Positions 9,250-16,401 of a DNA stretch of 64,000 bases are shown in pieces. The translations under genes and the position numbers were made by a program. The DNA is taken from the NCBI RefSeq assembly GCF_900129295.1, contig NZ_FQUU01000002.1, forward strand, positions 258,488 through 322,487, written 5' to 3'. This stretch comes from Flavisolibacter ginsengisoli DSM 18119. Lineage in GTDB: Bacteria; Bacteroidota; Bacteroidia; Chitinophagales; Chitinophagaceae. The notes beneath the pieces are model-generated. The model was not told the DNA's origin. It saw only the letters and a list, made by a program, of their open reading frames with translations, and did not search any database. Position 1 is the stretch's first letter. Every line of letters starts with the position of its first letter.

Positions 9250-9648
9250 TCATGCTTCTTCATATAATTCCAATGGCAGATCATCAGGATCCCTGAAGAA
9301 ACAAAATCGCCGGCCTGTATATTCATCAATTCGTATAGGCTCCACAGTGATGCTCTTGTTGACAAGATATTCCACAGCTTTTTCAATATTTTCTACCCGG
9401 AAAGCAAGGTGGCGTAAACCTGCCGCTTCCGGCGAGGAGGGTCGTGGCAAGGGATGAGGAAAAGAAAATAATTCAATGATATAATTACCATCCAGGCACA
9501 GGTCTAATTTGTAAGAGTTTCTTTCCTTCCTGTAAACTTCCTGTTTCACAGAAAAGCCCAACACCTGGGTATAAAATGCTTTAGAACGCAGGTAATTGCT
9601 GCAAATAATAGCAATATGGTGTATTCCCTTCAATCCTTCCATTTTCAT
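9250..9648 (-). CDS. VOC family protein (glyoxalase I-like)
   Basis: The protein is about 130 residues, a single glyoxalase/bleomycin-resistance fold. It starts GIHHIAIICSNYLRSKAFYTQVLGF, then has IELFSFP and LRHLAFRVENIEKAVEYL, with LPLELYE at the end. The order His, Glu, His, Glu is that of metal-binding VOC enzymes close to the SMU1112c/YaeR group (family inference). The start is ATG 9648 or ATG 9642; the second is preceded by an AAAGG at suitable spacing. The frame extends to a TTG at 9660, but a -7 element TACATTTG at 9665-9658 overlaps that codon. It converges on the DinB gene. Confidence 0.85.
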   Translation of the reverse strand: MKMEGLKGIHHIAIICSNYLRSKAFYTQVLGFSVKQEVYRKERNSYKLDLCLDGNYIIELFSFPHPLPRPSSPEAAGLRHLAFRVENIEKAVEYLVNKSITVEPIRIDEYTGRRFCFFRDPDDLPLELYEEA

Positions 9649-9998
9649 CCTTTGTATCAAATGTAGATCGAATACTCAAAAGCAGTAGAAGTGCAAGCTG
9701 TTTGCCTATAAATTACACCAAATAATAATCCCCTGCTTCTTCCGCAGGGGATCAAAAAATTCAGGCGGTGGTAGTGACTTGCTTCAAAGGGACAGACGCC
9801 TGTGGCTTTTCAAAGGTTTGAATCAAATGGTTTTTAATGGATACCTGGATTTTAGTTGGTTTTTCTCAGATGATTAAATATCACTCCTATTTTTCTCTAT
9901 ACCATCATCATAGATGCCTAATTCAATAGCCTACTAATTAATTTTAATTACACCTAGTTATTATCCCTTATTTCTCCAGCCAGTTATTAAATTGCGCC
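9649..9998. other. 350-base intergenic region with a hairpin and a short open frame
   Basis: This region has no convincing gene. It holds a perfect 9-bp hairpin (9728-9736 with 9744-9752). On the minus strand just before that hairpin there is a 34-codon open frame (9865 down to 9764, stop 9763-9761) without an ATG, reading ...IQVSIKNHLIQTFEKPQ.... The rest is AT-rich, and a -7-like TACATTTG for the VOC gene lies at 9665-9658. Confidence 0.5.
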
Positions 9999-10529
9999 AT
10001 GGAAATTTCAAATGGTTTACCAAAAGAGATCAACATCAGGAAAATAGAGGAACGTGACAACAGGGAACTCGCCTCCATAATTCGTTCTACATTGAAAGAA
10101 TTCGGGGCTAACAAACCCGGCACTGTATACTACGATAATACCACGGATTCGCTCTACCAGCTATTTGAAAAAACACCAGGATCTATTTATTATGTGGCAG
10201 AATACAATAATGAACTTGTTGGTGGCGGTGGCATTTTCCCTTCACCGGGTTTGCCTGGGGGCACCTGCGAATTGGTTAAAATGTACCTGTTGAAGAAAGT
10301 AAGGGGATTGGGATTAGGAAGATTGCTAATTGAAAGATCCCTGGATTTTGCTAAGGCTTATGGTTATACACAAGTATACCTGGAAACAATGCCCGAATTA
10401 AAATTAGCACTGAAAGCATATGAGAAGCTTGGCTTTAAATATATTGATTCAGCCCTTGGCAATACCGGGCATTTTGGTTGTGATCTTTTCATGACGCTTG
10501 ACCTGAACAAGCATGAAGCATCAACATAA
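9999..10529 (+). CDS. GNAT family N-acetyltransferase
   Basis: This 176-residue acetyl-CoA-dependent acyltransferase carries the acetyl-CoA pyrophosphate-binding loop in VRGLGLGRLLIERSL (the R/QxxGxG/A motif), preceded by the beta-4 strand CELVKMYLL and followed by VYLETMPELKLALKAYEKLGF, the usual motif B region. The acceptor substrate cannot be deduced. The ATG at 9999 follows an AT-rich non-coding stretch. The gene converges on the SprT-like gene with only 20 bases between the stops. Confidence 0.9.
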   Translation: MEISNGLPKEINIRKIEERDNRELASIIRSTLKEFGANKPGTVYYDNTTDSLYQLFEKTPGSIYYVAEYNNELVGGGGIFPSPGLPGGTCELVKMYLLKKVRGLGLGRLLIERSLDFAKAYGYTQVYLETMPELKLALKAYEKLGFKYIDSALGNTGHFGCDLFMTLDLNKHEAST

Positions 10530-10549
10530 ACTGAAAGATGGACAAGGGA

Positions 10550-11179
10550 TTATTGTTGTTGTTGTAAAGGAAGGCATTCGTAAACCGGGCTGAATAAATA
10601 GATCCTTTTTGTAGCCACTTCTTCACATCTGAAACGTTTCCTTATTTTCTCTCCTTTTTTGAACACTCTTCCATCCGGGGTTTTAAACAACATGCCAATA
10701 TTCACATCCTCTACAAAGACCAGGTGACCCTTTTTATCATCATAATTTTTAAGGGTGCGTAATAGCAATTCATCTGCACAACTGGAGGCAGCAGGATTGT
10801 GTAAAGATTGCATAAGGGCATGCCTGATATCATCAGGAAACACTTTATGCTCTATGAAGCGCGCCAGCAACTGCCCAAAAATAGCCTTCCATTCCCGGCC
10901 ATGTGAGGCTACTTTATTGCCATACTTTTCGAAAGTAAGTAAATGCGCCAGCTCATGCAGCAACGTGATCAGGAAGGCATATTTATTCAAATTACCATTT
11001 ACACTGATCCGGTGATTGCTGGCATGTGTGCGGTGACGGTAATCGCCGAGAATGCTTTTGCGGTCACGCGCAACAGTTAGATGCACATGATAAAACTGAA
11101 GATAAGCCAGTACTTCTTCCAGGGTATTGGGTGGAAGATATTCCTGTAGTGTTGAAATGGGGGCTTCTTTTTTACTCAT
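10550..11179 (-). CDS. SprT-like zinc metalloprotease domain protein
   Basis: The 209-residue protein has the zinc motif HELAH in LLHELAHLLTFEKYGN, with a probable third ligand in ASHGREWKAIF about 20 residues later, as in SprT/Spartan-like proteases. The C-terminal part contains GMLFKTPDGRVFKKGEKIRKRFRCEE but no CxxC zinc ribbon. The exact role in bacteria is not established. Its start overlaps the stop of the upstream membrane-protein gene by 8 bases, so it is the last gene of the bactofilin operon. Confidence 0.88.
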   Translation of the reverse strand: MSKKEAPISTLQEYLPPNTLEEVLAYLQFYHVHLTVARDRKSILGDYRHRTHASNHRISVNGNLNKYAFLITLLHELAHLLTFEKYGNKVASHGREWKAIFGQLLARFIEHKVFPDDIRHALMQSLHNPAASSCADELLLRTLKNYDDKKGHLVFVEDVNIGMLFKTPDGRVFKKGEKIRKRFRCEEVATKRIYLFSPVYECLPLQQQQ

Positions 11180-11573
11180 GAGGACTCTTCCTCAACAATT
11201 TCATTAGGATTGATACTTCCATAAAACTATATACCAGGTACAGGGCCATGCAGGTAAACAAGGCAGGTTTATTATAGGTTGTCTTGTAAAGAGATACATA
11301 AATAAATACCACAATTACACAAAGAAATAGTTTAATCATCATGCCTGAATAAACAGAACGGACAAAGACATGCGGATTAGGATTTTTCAATCCTTTCTGT
11401 GCCAGGAAAAAAGAAACAAGTGTGATCAGTAAAAGTATCAGGTTTCCTATAATGAGCACGTCCTGCTCCATTCCCCACCTGGCTAACATACTCCTCCCTG
11501 AAATAAAAAAAACATTCAAGGCAATAAAAAATATAGCTATTGGGAAAAACGACTTAAAGTTCCTCTTGGCCAT
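11172..11573 (-). CDS. Four-helix membrane protein, AtpI-like position
   Basis: This 133-residue protein has four predicted membrane segments (about residues 10-27, 38-58, 78-96 and 103-124) and little else. It directly follows AtpZ, where Bacteroidota usually encode a small AtpI/UncI-like protein before atpB, so it is probably the ATP-synthase assembly-associated protein of this group; this rests on context and topology, not on a recognisable motif. It overlaps AtpZ by 20 bases and the SprT-like gene by 8 bases. No atp structural genes follow in this window. Confidence 0.65.
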   Translation of the reverse strand: MAKRNFKSFFPIAIFFIALNVFFISGRSMLARWGMEQDVLIIGNLILLLITLVSFFLAQKGLKNPNPHVFVRSVYSGMMIKLFLCVIVVFIYVSLYKTTYNKPALFTCMALYLVYSFMEVSILMKLLRKSPHE

Positions 11574-11799
11574 TATCTGTTTTCTTTTTTGAAGTATCCT
11601 TTACCAATTGATAGATCATGACCACCAATATAAAAAAGGGCAGTAACCATACCAGGAGTGGCATGGAAAACCTGGCCCATTGATCTATTTTCATTCCAAT
11701 AAATACAGCCAGCCCCAGCGACACAAATAATTGTGTACCCCACCCGGCATATCGCATCAGGTCTGAATTTGGCCTATTTTGCTTCTGCTGTTTGTTCAT
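11554..11799 (-). CDS. AtpZ/AtpI family protein
   Basis: The 81-residue membrane protein reads MRYAGWGTQLFVSLGLAVFIG, then KIDQW and a second hydrophobic helix (PLLVWLLPFFILVVMIYQL), which is the AtpZ/AtpI arrangement of two helices with a G-rich first helix. Members are thought to help assemble the F1Fo ATP synthase or act in Mg2+ handling. ATG 11799 is preferred over TTG 11802. The start lies inside the last 26 bases of the bactofilin gene. Confidence 0.8.
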   Translation of the reverse strand: MNKQQKQNRPNSDLMRYAGWGTQLFVSLGLAVFIGMKIDQWARFSMPLLVWLLPFFILVVMIYQLVKDTSKKKTDNGQEEL

Positions 11800-12190
11800 C
11801 AACTGTACTCATTACTACCACGCTTGCCGGCACTGCACCCATCTGGCATTGACCATTAAATATTGCTGTTGGATCAATTTGCAGGGTGGCAGCATGGATA
11901 TTTCCCTGCACATTACTTTCACCACGAAGTTGCAATACTTCCATTACCGTGATATTGCCATTGACCTTACCGGTAATATCTGCCTGCTTGCCATGAATAT
12001 TGCCTTCTACGTATCCTGTAGGGCCTATAACTACCTTGGCTGAGGAGATCACGTTTCCGTGAATGGTACCATCTATACGCAGGTCGTTCTCACTTTTTAC
12101 ATCGCCCTGCAAATTAGTGCCTTCACTGATCAGTGTGGCACTGTTGCCGATCTTGTCGGAGATGCCATTGGTTTTTTCTTTGTTGAACAT
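11774..12190 (-). CDS. Bactofilin (polymer-forming cytoskeletal protein)
   Basis: This 138-residue protein has a short disordered N-terminus and then the bactofilin right-handed beta-helix built from hydrophobic repeats (ISEGTNLQGDVKSENDLRIDG, HGNVISSAKVVIGPTGYVEGN, VNGNITVMEVLQLRGESNVQGN, ATLQIDPTAIFNG). Bactofilins polymerise without nucleotides and place cell-wall enzymes. The gene lies 27 bases downstream of a membrane coiled-coil protein that resembles the N-terminus of M23 peptidases, the usual bactofilin partner. Confidence 0.92.
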   Translation of the reverse strand: MFNKEKTNGISDKIGNSATLISEGTNLQGDVKSENDLRIDGTIHGNVISSAKVVIGPTGYVEGNIHGKQADITGKVNGNITVMEVLQLRGESNVQGNIHAATLQIDPTAIFNGQCQMGAVPASVVVMSTVDEQTAEAK

Positions 12191-12217
12191 AGGAATTGGT
12201 TTATGGATTAAAAATAA

Positions 12218-12613
12218 TCAATCATTTGAGATTTCCTCCTTCGGAACCTGGAATTGTGTGGTATCGAGCTTTAAATCAGCATTTCCCCCTAACACTTTTT
12301 TTAACCCGTCAATATACTGCACCTGGTAATTGACCTGCTTTTCCAGTGAATCTGTAACATATTTAAGCTGGCGGTACTCCCTGCCTATGCCTGCATTTCC
12401 ATATCCGGGAATATAATATTTGAGGGGGGTAAAGACGATCAGTGCCACAGTGAGGCCTGTCAAAAGCACAAATATGGTACTCAGCATGATATAAACACTC
12501 ATACGGGAAAGCCGAAAGGTAACCACCTCCTCATACGTGTCATCATTCATGACCACAAGCCGGTAGCGGTTCTGTAATCGCTGCAAGGTGGAACCGGCAT
12601 CTAGTTTTGCCAT
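12218..12613 (-). CDS. Membrane coiled-coil protein resembling the N-terminus of M23 peptidases
   Basis: This 131-residue protein has a cytoplasmic start (RLQNRYRLVVMNDDTYEEVVTF), one membrane segment (about 38-62, MLSTIFVLLTGLTVALIVF) and a periplasmic part with IGREYRQLKYVTDSLEKQV likely helical. This is the layout of the N-terminal third of Bacteroidota M23 endopeptidases encoded next to bactofilins, but the peptidase domain is absent and the gene ends with PKEEISND. It is the first gene of the minus-strand operon. Function is inferred only: a membrane anchor or regulator for bactofilin. Confidence 0.75.
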   Translation of the reverse strand: MAKLDAGSTLQRLQNRYRLVVMNDDTYEEVVTFRLSRMSVYIMLSTIFVLLTGLTVALIVFTPLKYYIPGYGNAGIGREYRQLKYVTDSLEKQVNYQVQYIDGLKKVLGGNADLKLDTTQFQVPKEEISND

Positions 12614-13145
12614 AGAAATCTGTTATGGCGCTAAAGATAGAGAAAACCCTGTCACCCAATAATCAACCATTACTATGACCAAAATGAGCTTTCAATTATT
12701 CACATTAAAATATTAATTTATTCATACCCCGCCGTTACAACTGGAACCCCCATATTAACTATCCAGTTTTAAACTTCAGGATTCCTGTTTTGAAGTAACC
12801 AAAAGTCATGGAAATGAAGAGATAAACCATAGATATCCCGAGGATATCCCGAGGATAAGCCGACGATAAGCCGACTCTTATAGAGTCGGGATATCCCCGG
12901 GACATCTATGGTTTATGTATGTGATAACGGTAGGATACGATGCAGTTTGGTAGTAGTTTGAAATAAGCTGGAACAAGCCTTGATAGCCTGGCTTTTTCTT
13001 AGAAGAATTGGTAAATGGAGCAAAAAAATGCAGATATTGCTTGTAGACAGAGTCTGGAAACCAGGTTAAAAACCAAAATAAATACTTCGTATTTATACTA
13101 AAATCTTTGAATTTCAGTTTATAACAGTTTAGTTTGCGACCGAAA
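12614..13145. other. Non-coding region between divergent genes, about 530 bases
   Basis: No gene is supported here. Next to the minus-strand operon is a -7-like TATCTTTA followed by GCGCC (minus strand, about 12635-12642). In the middle is a 95-bp palindromic element at 12822-12916, listed separately. Before the PorW gene is TTAGTTTG followed by CGACC (13129-13136), one mismatch from TAnnTTTG. The remainder shows nothing recognisable. Confidence 0.6.
12822..12916. repeat. 95-bp palindromic element with internal 11-bp tandem repeats
   Basis: Perfect 13-bp outer arms, ATAAACCATAGAT (12822-12834) and its complement (12904-12916), enclose two copies of GATATCCCGAG (12832-12842, 12843-12853), two copies of GATAAGCCGAC (12854-12864, 12865-12875), a small palindrome GACTC-TTATA-GAGTC (12873-12887) and GGGATATCCC (12888-12897). 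The whole can fold as a long imperfect hairpin on either strand. It is intergenic, and I saw no second copy in the window. Confidence 0.75.
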
Positions 13146-16130
13146 ATGAGTATTACCCGTCCATTGTTATTAGGCCTTATTGGATTGCTTGGAAGTGCTG
13201 CTTTTGGGACATTATCAGCACAAATGGGCTTTAACCTGGAGGTAAAAAAGCCAAAGCCTTACGAGGAACGGGTTTTGAAAGCTGAAAAGACCCCTACTGA
13301 TAAAAAGATCAAGCCTACCAAGCGATTTTTCCAAAACCTTACTACGCATTACAATTACTATTTCAACGCCAATAATAAGCTTAACGAGGTTATAGAAAGA
13401 GCTAAAGCAAGCCACAGGGACGATTATGCTCAGCTATTACCTTTCTATAATTATAGCCTTGATGCTACAGCTGGCGACCAGCAGGAGCTGGATTCCGTAA
13501 TATATAAATCCCAGACTGGCCTGGTCATGCATGACCTGCGCAGCGACTGGGCAGACAATATGTACCTGCTTTGGGGCGCAGCCTATTATTTCCAGAAGAA
13601 ATTCGATTCTGCCTCCCTCATGTTTCAGTTCATCAATTATGCGTTTGCAGAAAAGGAAAAGGATGGCTATTATAAATATATTGGCAGCCGCATGGATGGC
13701 AATAACGCCCTAAGTATCTCAACCAAAGAAGATAATAGCCTTGTAAAAAAAGTATTTTCCACCTCACCCAGCCGTAATGATGCTTTACTATGGCAGGTAA
13801 GGACCTTGATAGCAAATGATAACCTGGACCTGGCCGGAACACTTATTGCCACCCTGAAAAATGACCCCGGATTCCCCGAACGCCTGCATGATGAACTGGA
13901 AGAAGTCCAGGCATTCTGGTTTTACAAAAACGGCATATGGGATAGTGCTGCAGTTCATCTTTTACAAGCACTTGATGTGGCGCAGAATAAACAGGAGAAG
14001 GCAAGATGGGAATACCTTGCTGCGCAATTATTTGAAAAGAAAGGAAATATAGAGGAGGCCCGCAACTGGTATAGTAAATCAATAGGCCATGGCACAGATC
14101 CAATAATGGATGTGTATGCCCGGCTGAACCTGGTACGCATAAATAAGGAGGGCGGCGAAAACTATATTGACCAAAATATTGCTGAGTTGCTGAAGATGGC
14201 TAAAAGAGACCGGTTTGCTGATTACCGGGACATCATCTATTACATGGCCGCCCAGATGGAGATAGACCGGGGAAATTTTGCTGCTGCCCAGGAACTACTT
14301 TTAAAAGCATCAAAATATAATAATGGCAACCTGGCATCGCGCAGCAATGCTTTCTTAATGATTGCGGACCTGGCATATAATCAGAAAAATTACAAAACCG
14401 CAGCATCTTTTTATGATAGTGTCCGCACAAATGAGCTCAAAGAGGAAGAAGTAAAAAGAGTTGAATCCCGCAAGCCATCACTTGCCAAAGTGGTAGCAGA
14501 TATGGCTGTTGTTTCCCGGCAGGACAGCCTGCAACGGATAGCTTTGATGCCCGAAAATGAACGTAAAGAACTCATAACCAAACTTGCCAAGAAACTTCGA
14601 AAGCAACAGGGCCTGGCTGAAGAGAACTCAGGGGCATATGCAAGTGGTAATCTGCCTGTCATTTCTCCGAATGCTCCTCCAGTAGATCTTTTCAATACTG
14701 AGACCAAGGGAGAGTGGTATTTCTATAATAATGGCTTAAGAACAGGTGGTGCTGCACAGTTTAAACAAGTATGGGGTAACAGGCCTAATACCGATAACTG
14801 GCGAAGGTTTTCTCAGGTTTCAAATCAGCTACTGGCCAAGGTTCCGGCAGGCGCCACGCCCAATGCGCCCCAGGCTGCGCCAACAACTCCTGTTGACAAT
14901 ACCCCGAGTTACGAAACTTTGATAAAAAATGTTCCGTTAACACCAGAAGCAGTTCAGTTTTCCAACGACTCCATCAAGAATTCGCTTTTTAACCTGGGTA
15001 ATGTGTACCTGAATGAAATGGAAGATTATGCTTCGGCTATAGAAGCGTTTGAAAGATTGCGCAGCCTTGATGCCTCCTATGCGAAAATGGATGAAGTTTT
15101 ATTTGGTTTATATTATGCCTATTCAAAAACAGGCAATACAGGAAAAGCCAGTGAAGTGAAAAACCTGCTTTCCGGGAAGTTTGCGGGATCAAGGTTTACC
15201 TCTATTGTAACTTCAGGAAAGGATCCTGCTGCAAAACAAGGAGTATCTCCACAATCAACCAGGGATTACGAAGCTATATATGACCTGTTTTTAGAAGGGA
15301 AGTTTGACGAAGCTGAAGCTGCAAAGAAAAGAGCTGATAGCATATATCAAACCAATTACTGGCAACCACAGCTACTTTACATAGAGGCCGTTTACCACAT
15401 ACGCCAAAGGGATGACAGCACAGCCAAAAGCGTTTTGAACACCCTGATAGCTCAAAATGGAAATACACCCCTTGGCGCAAAAGCAAAGAACCTTCTTAAC
15501 GTGCTAAGCCGGCGACAGCAGATTGAAGATGAATTGAATCGCCTGAATATTCAGCGCCCGGCAGAGGATACTGCTAAAGTTGTTTTGCAGCCCGTGATCA
15601 AGCCCGAGGAACCCAAATACCAGATGGCACAAAGAGACACTGTGCTTGCTAAAAAACAAGACCAGCCTTTAGTAAAAGCTGTACCCCAACGACCAGTGGA
15701 TACACTGGCTCAAAAACCTATTGTTGTACAGAAAAAAGTGAACACTGTATACCAGTTCGAACCTGCTTTTGGTCATTATGCAGTTATAGTTTTGGAAAAA
15801 GTAGATGGCATTTTCAGTGGTGAAGCCAAAAATGCATTTTCCAGGTATAATAAAGAAAATTATTACAACCAGGATCTTCCGGTTAATGTGGTGGACCTTG
15901 ATTCAGTTCACAAGCTGATGTTGATAGGGTCATTTGATAATGCGCAGAAGGCTATTGAATATGTTCAAAAGGCACGTAAACTGGCTCCAAATGAAATTGT
16001 GCCCTGGCTGAAGCCTGAGAAATATTCATTTAGCATCATAACTTCTTACAACCTGGAAGTATTACAAAACCTTAAGGACTTAAACCAATACAAGAAATTT
16101 TTGGAGCAAAACTTGCCCGGTAAATTATAG
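13146..16130 (+). CDS. porW: Type IX secretion system protein PorW/SprE-like (TPR protein)
   Basis: The 994-residue secreted protein has an N-terminal signal peptide (ITRPLLLGLIGLLGSAAFG...LSAQ) and then KRFFQNLTTHYNYYFNANNK, WADNMYLLWGAAYYFQKKFD and many helical TPR-like repeats, with a conserved C-terminal domain (FGHYAVIVLEKVDGIFSGEAKNAF and following). This architecture is that of PorW/SprE, a periplasm-facing component required for type IX secretion and gliding. Family members are usually lipoproteins, but here no lipobox cysteine follows the signal sequence. ATG 13146 is preferred to the in-frame TTG at 13134. A Pro/Gln/Thr-rich linker lies near residues 570-590. It appears monocistronic. 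Confidence 0.85.
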   Translation: MSITRPLLLGLIGLLGSAAFGTLSAQMGFNLEVKKPKPYEERVLKAEKTPTDKKIKPTKRFFQNLTTHYNYYFNANNKLNEVIERAKASHRDDYAQLLPFYNYSLDATAGDQQELDSVIYKSQTGLVMHDLRSDWADNMYLLWGAAYYFQKKFDSASLMFQFINYAFAEKEKDGYYKYIGSRMDGNNALSISTKEDNSLVKKVFSTSPSRNDALLWQVRTLIANDNLDLAGTLIATLKNDPGFPERLHDELEEVQAFWFYKNGIWDSAAVHLLQALDVAQNKQEKARWEYLAAQLFEKKGNIEEARNWYSKSIGHGTDPIMDVYARLNLVRINKEGGENYIDQNIAELLKMAKRDRFADYRDIIYYMAAQMEIDRGNFAAAQELLLKASKYNNGNLASRSNAFLMIADLAYNQKNYKTAASFYDSVRTNELKEEEVKRVESRKPSLAKVVADMAVVSRQDSLQRIALMPENERKELITKLAKKLRKQQGLAEENSGAYASGNLPVISPNAPPVDLFNTETKGEWYFYNNGLRTGGAAQFKQVWGNRPNTDNWRRFSQVSNQLLAKVPAGATPNAPQAAPTTPVDNTPSYETLIKNVPLTPEAVQFSNDSIKNSLFNLGNVYLNEMEDYASAIEAFERLRSLDASYAKMDEVLFGLYYAYSKTGNTGKASEVKNLLSGKFAGSRFTSIVTSGKDPAAKQGVSPQSTRDYEAIYDLFLEGKFDEAEAAKKRADSIYQTNYWQPQLLYIEAVYHIRQRDDSTAKSVLNTLIAQNGNTPLGAKAKNLLNVLSRRQQIEDELNRLNIQRPAEDTAKVVLQPVIKPEEPKYQMAQRDTVLAKKQDQPLVKAVPQRPVDTLAQKPIVVQKKVNTVYQFEPAFGHYAVIVLEKVDGIFSGEAKNAFSRYNKENYYNQDLPVNVVDLDSVHKLMLIGSFDNAQKAIEYVQKARKLAPNEIVPWLKPEKYSFSIITSYNLEVLQNLKDLNQYKKFLEQNLPGKL

Positions 16131-16233
16131 GTGAAAAAATATATAAGGTATATGTAACCCAGGTGTTCTGAAACACGATAACCCTGGTTCCTGATTTTAT
16201 TGTTTAGTTAATTGTAGCTGGCAAACTTTAACC

Positions 16234-16261
16234 TTGCATTACACCCTATTTTTTAGTTTTG
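16234..16261 (+). promoter_or_regulatory. Promoter for the small ORF and PBP gene (TTG-N17-TAGTTTTG)
   Basis: TTG at 16234-16236 is separated by 17 bases from TAGTTTTG at 16254-16261, an exact match to the TTG-N17-19-TAnnTTTG architecture known from Flavobacterium and relatives. It lies upstream of the 38-codon ORF and the PBP gene. Confidence 0.65.
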
Positions 16262-16284
16262 AAGGTTTAAAAGAAGATAAAGGG

Positions 16285-16401
16285 ATGATTATGCTAAATA
16301 AGCATTTTCTCTCTTATCTTGCCGGAACCCTGGACAAGGAAACAGAAGAAGTATTGGATTCTACTCTCCTGTTTTCAAAATCCCTTAAATATATCTCATG
16401 A
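16285..16401 (+). CDS. Candidate small ORF (38 aa) coupled to the PBP gene
   Basis: The frame starts at ATG 16285, or more likely ATG 16291, which has AAAGGG at good spacing, and reads MIMLNKHFLSYLAGTLDKET and so on for 38 codons. It stops with TGA inside the ATGA of the PBP start codon, the classic overlap for translational coupling. The peptide is helical and charged, with no membrane segment; the pattern YLAGTLDKETEEVLDSTL is loosely like the start of anti-sigma or FecR-type proteins, but this is weak. It sits between a good promoter and the PBP gene, so a leader or regulatory peptide is possible. Confidence 0.45.
   Translation: MIMLNKHFLSYLAGTLDKETEEVLDSTLLFSKSLKYIS

Noticed and set aside
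12832-12875. 11-bp tandem repeats as a possible CRISPR array
   Set aside because: Units are too short, directly adjacent with no spacers, and no cas genes are present.
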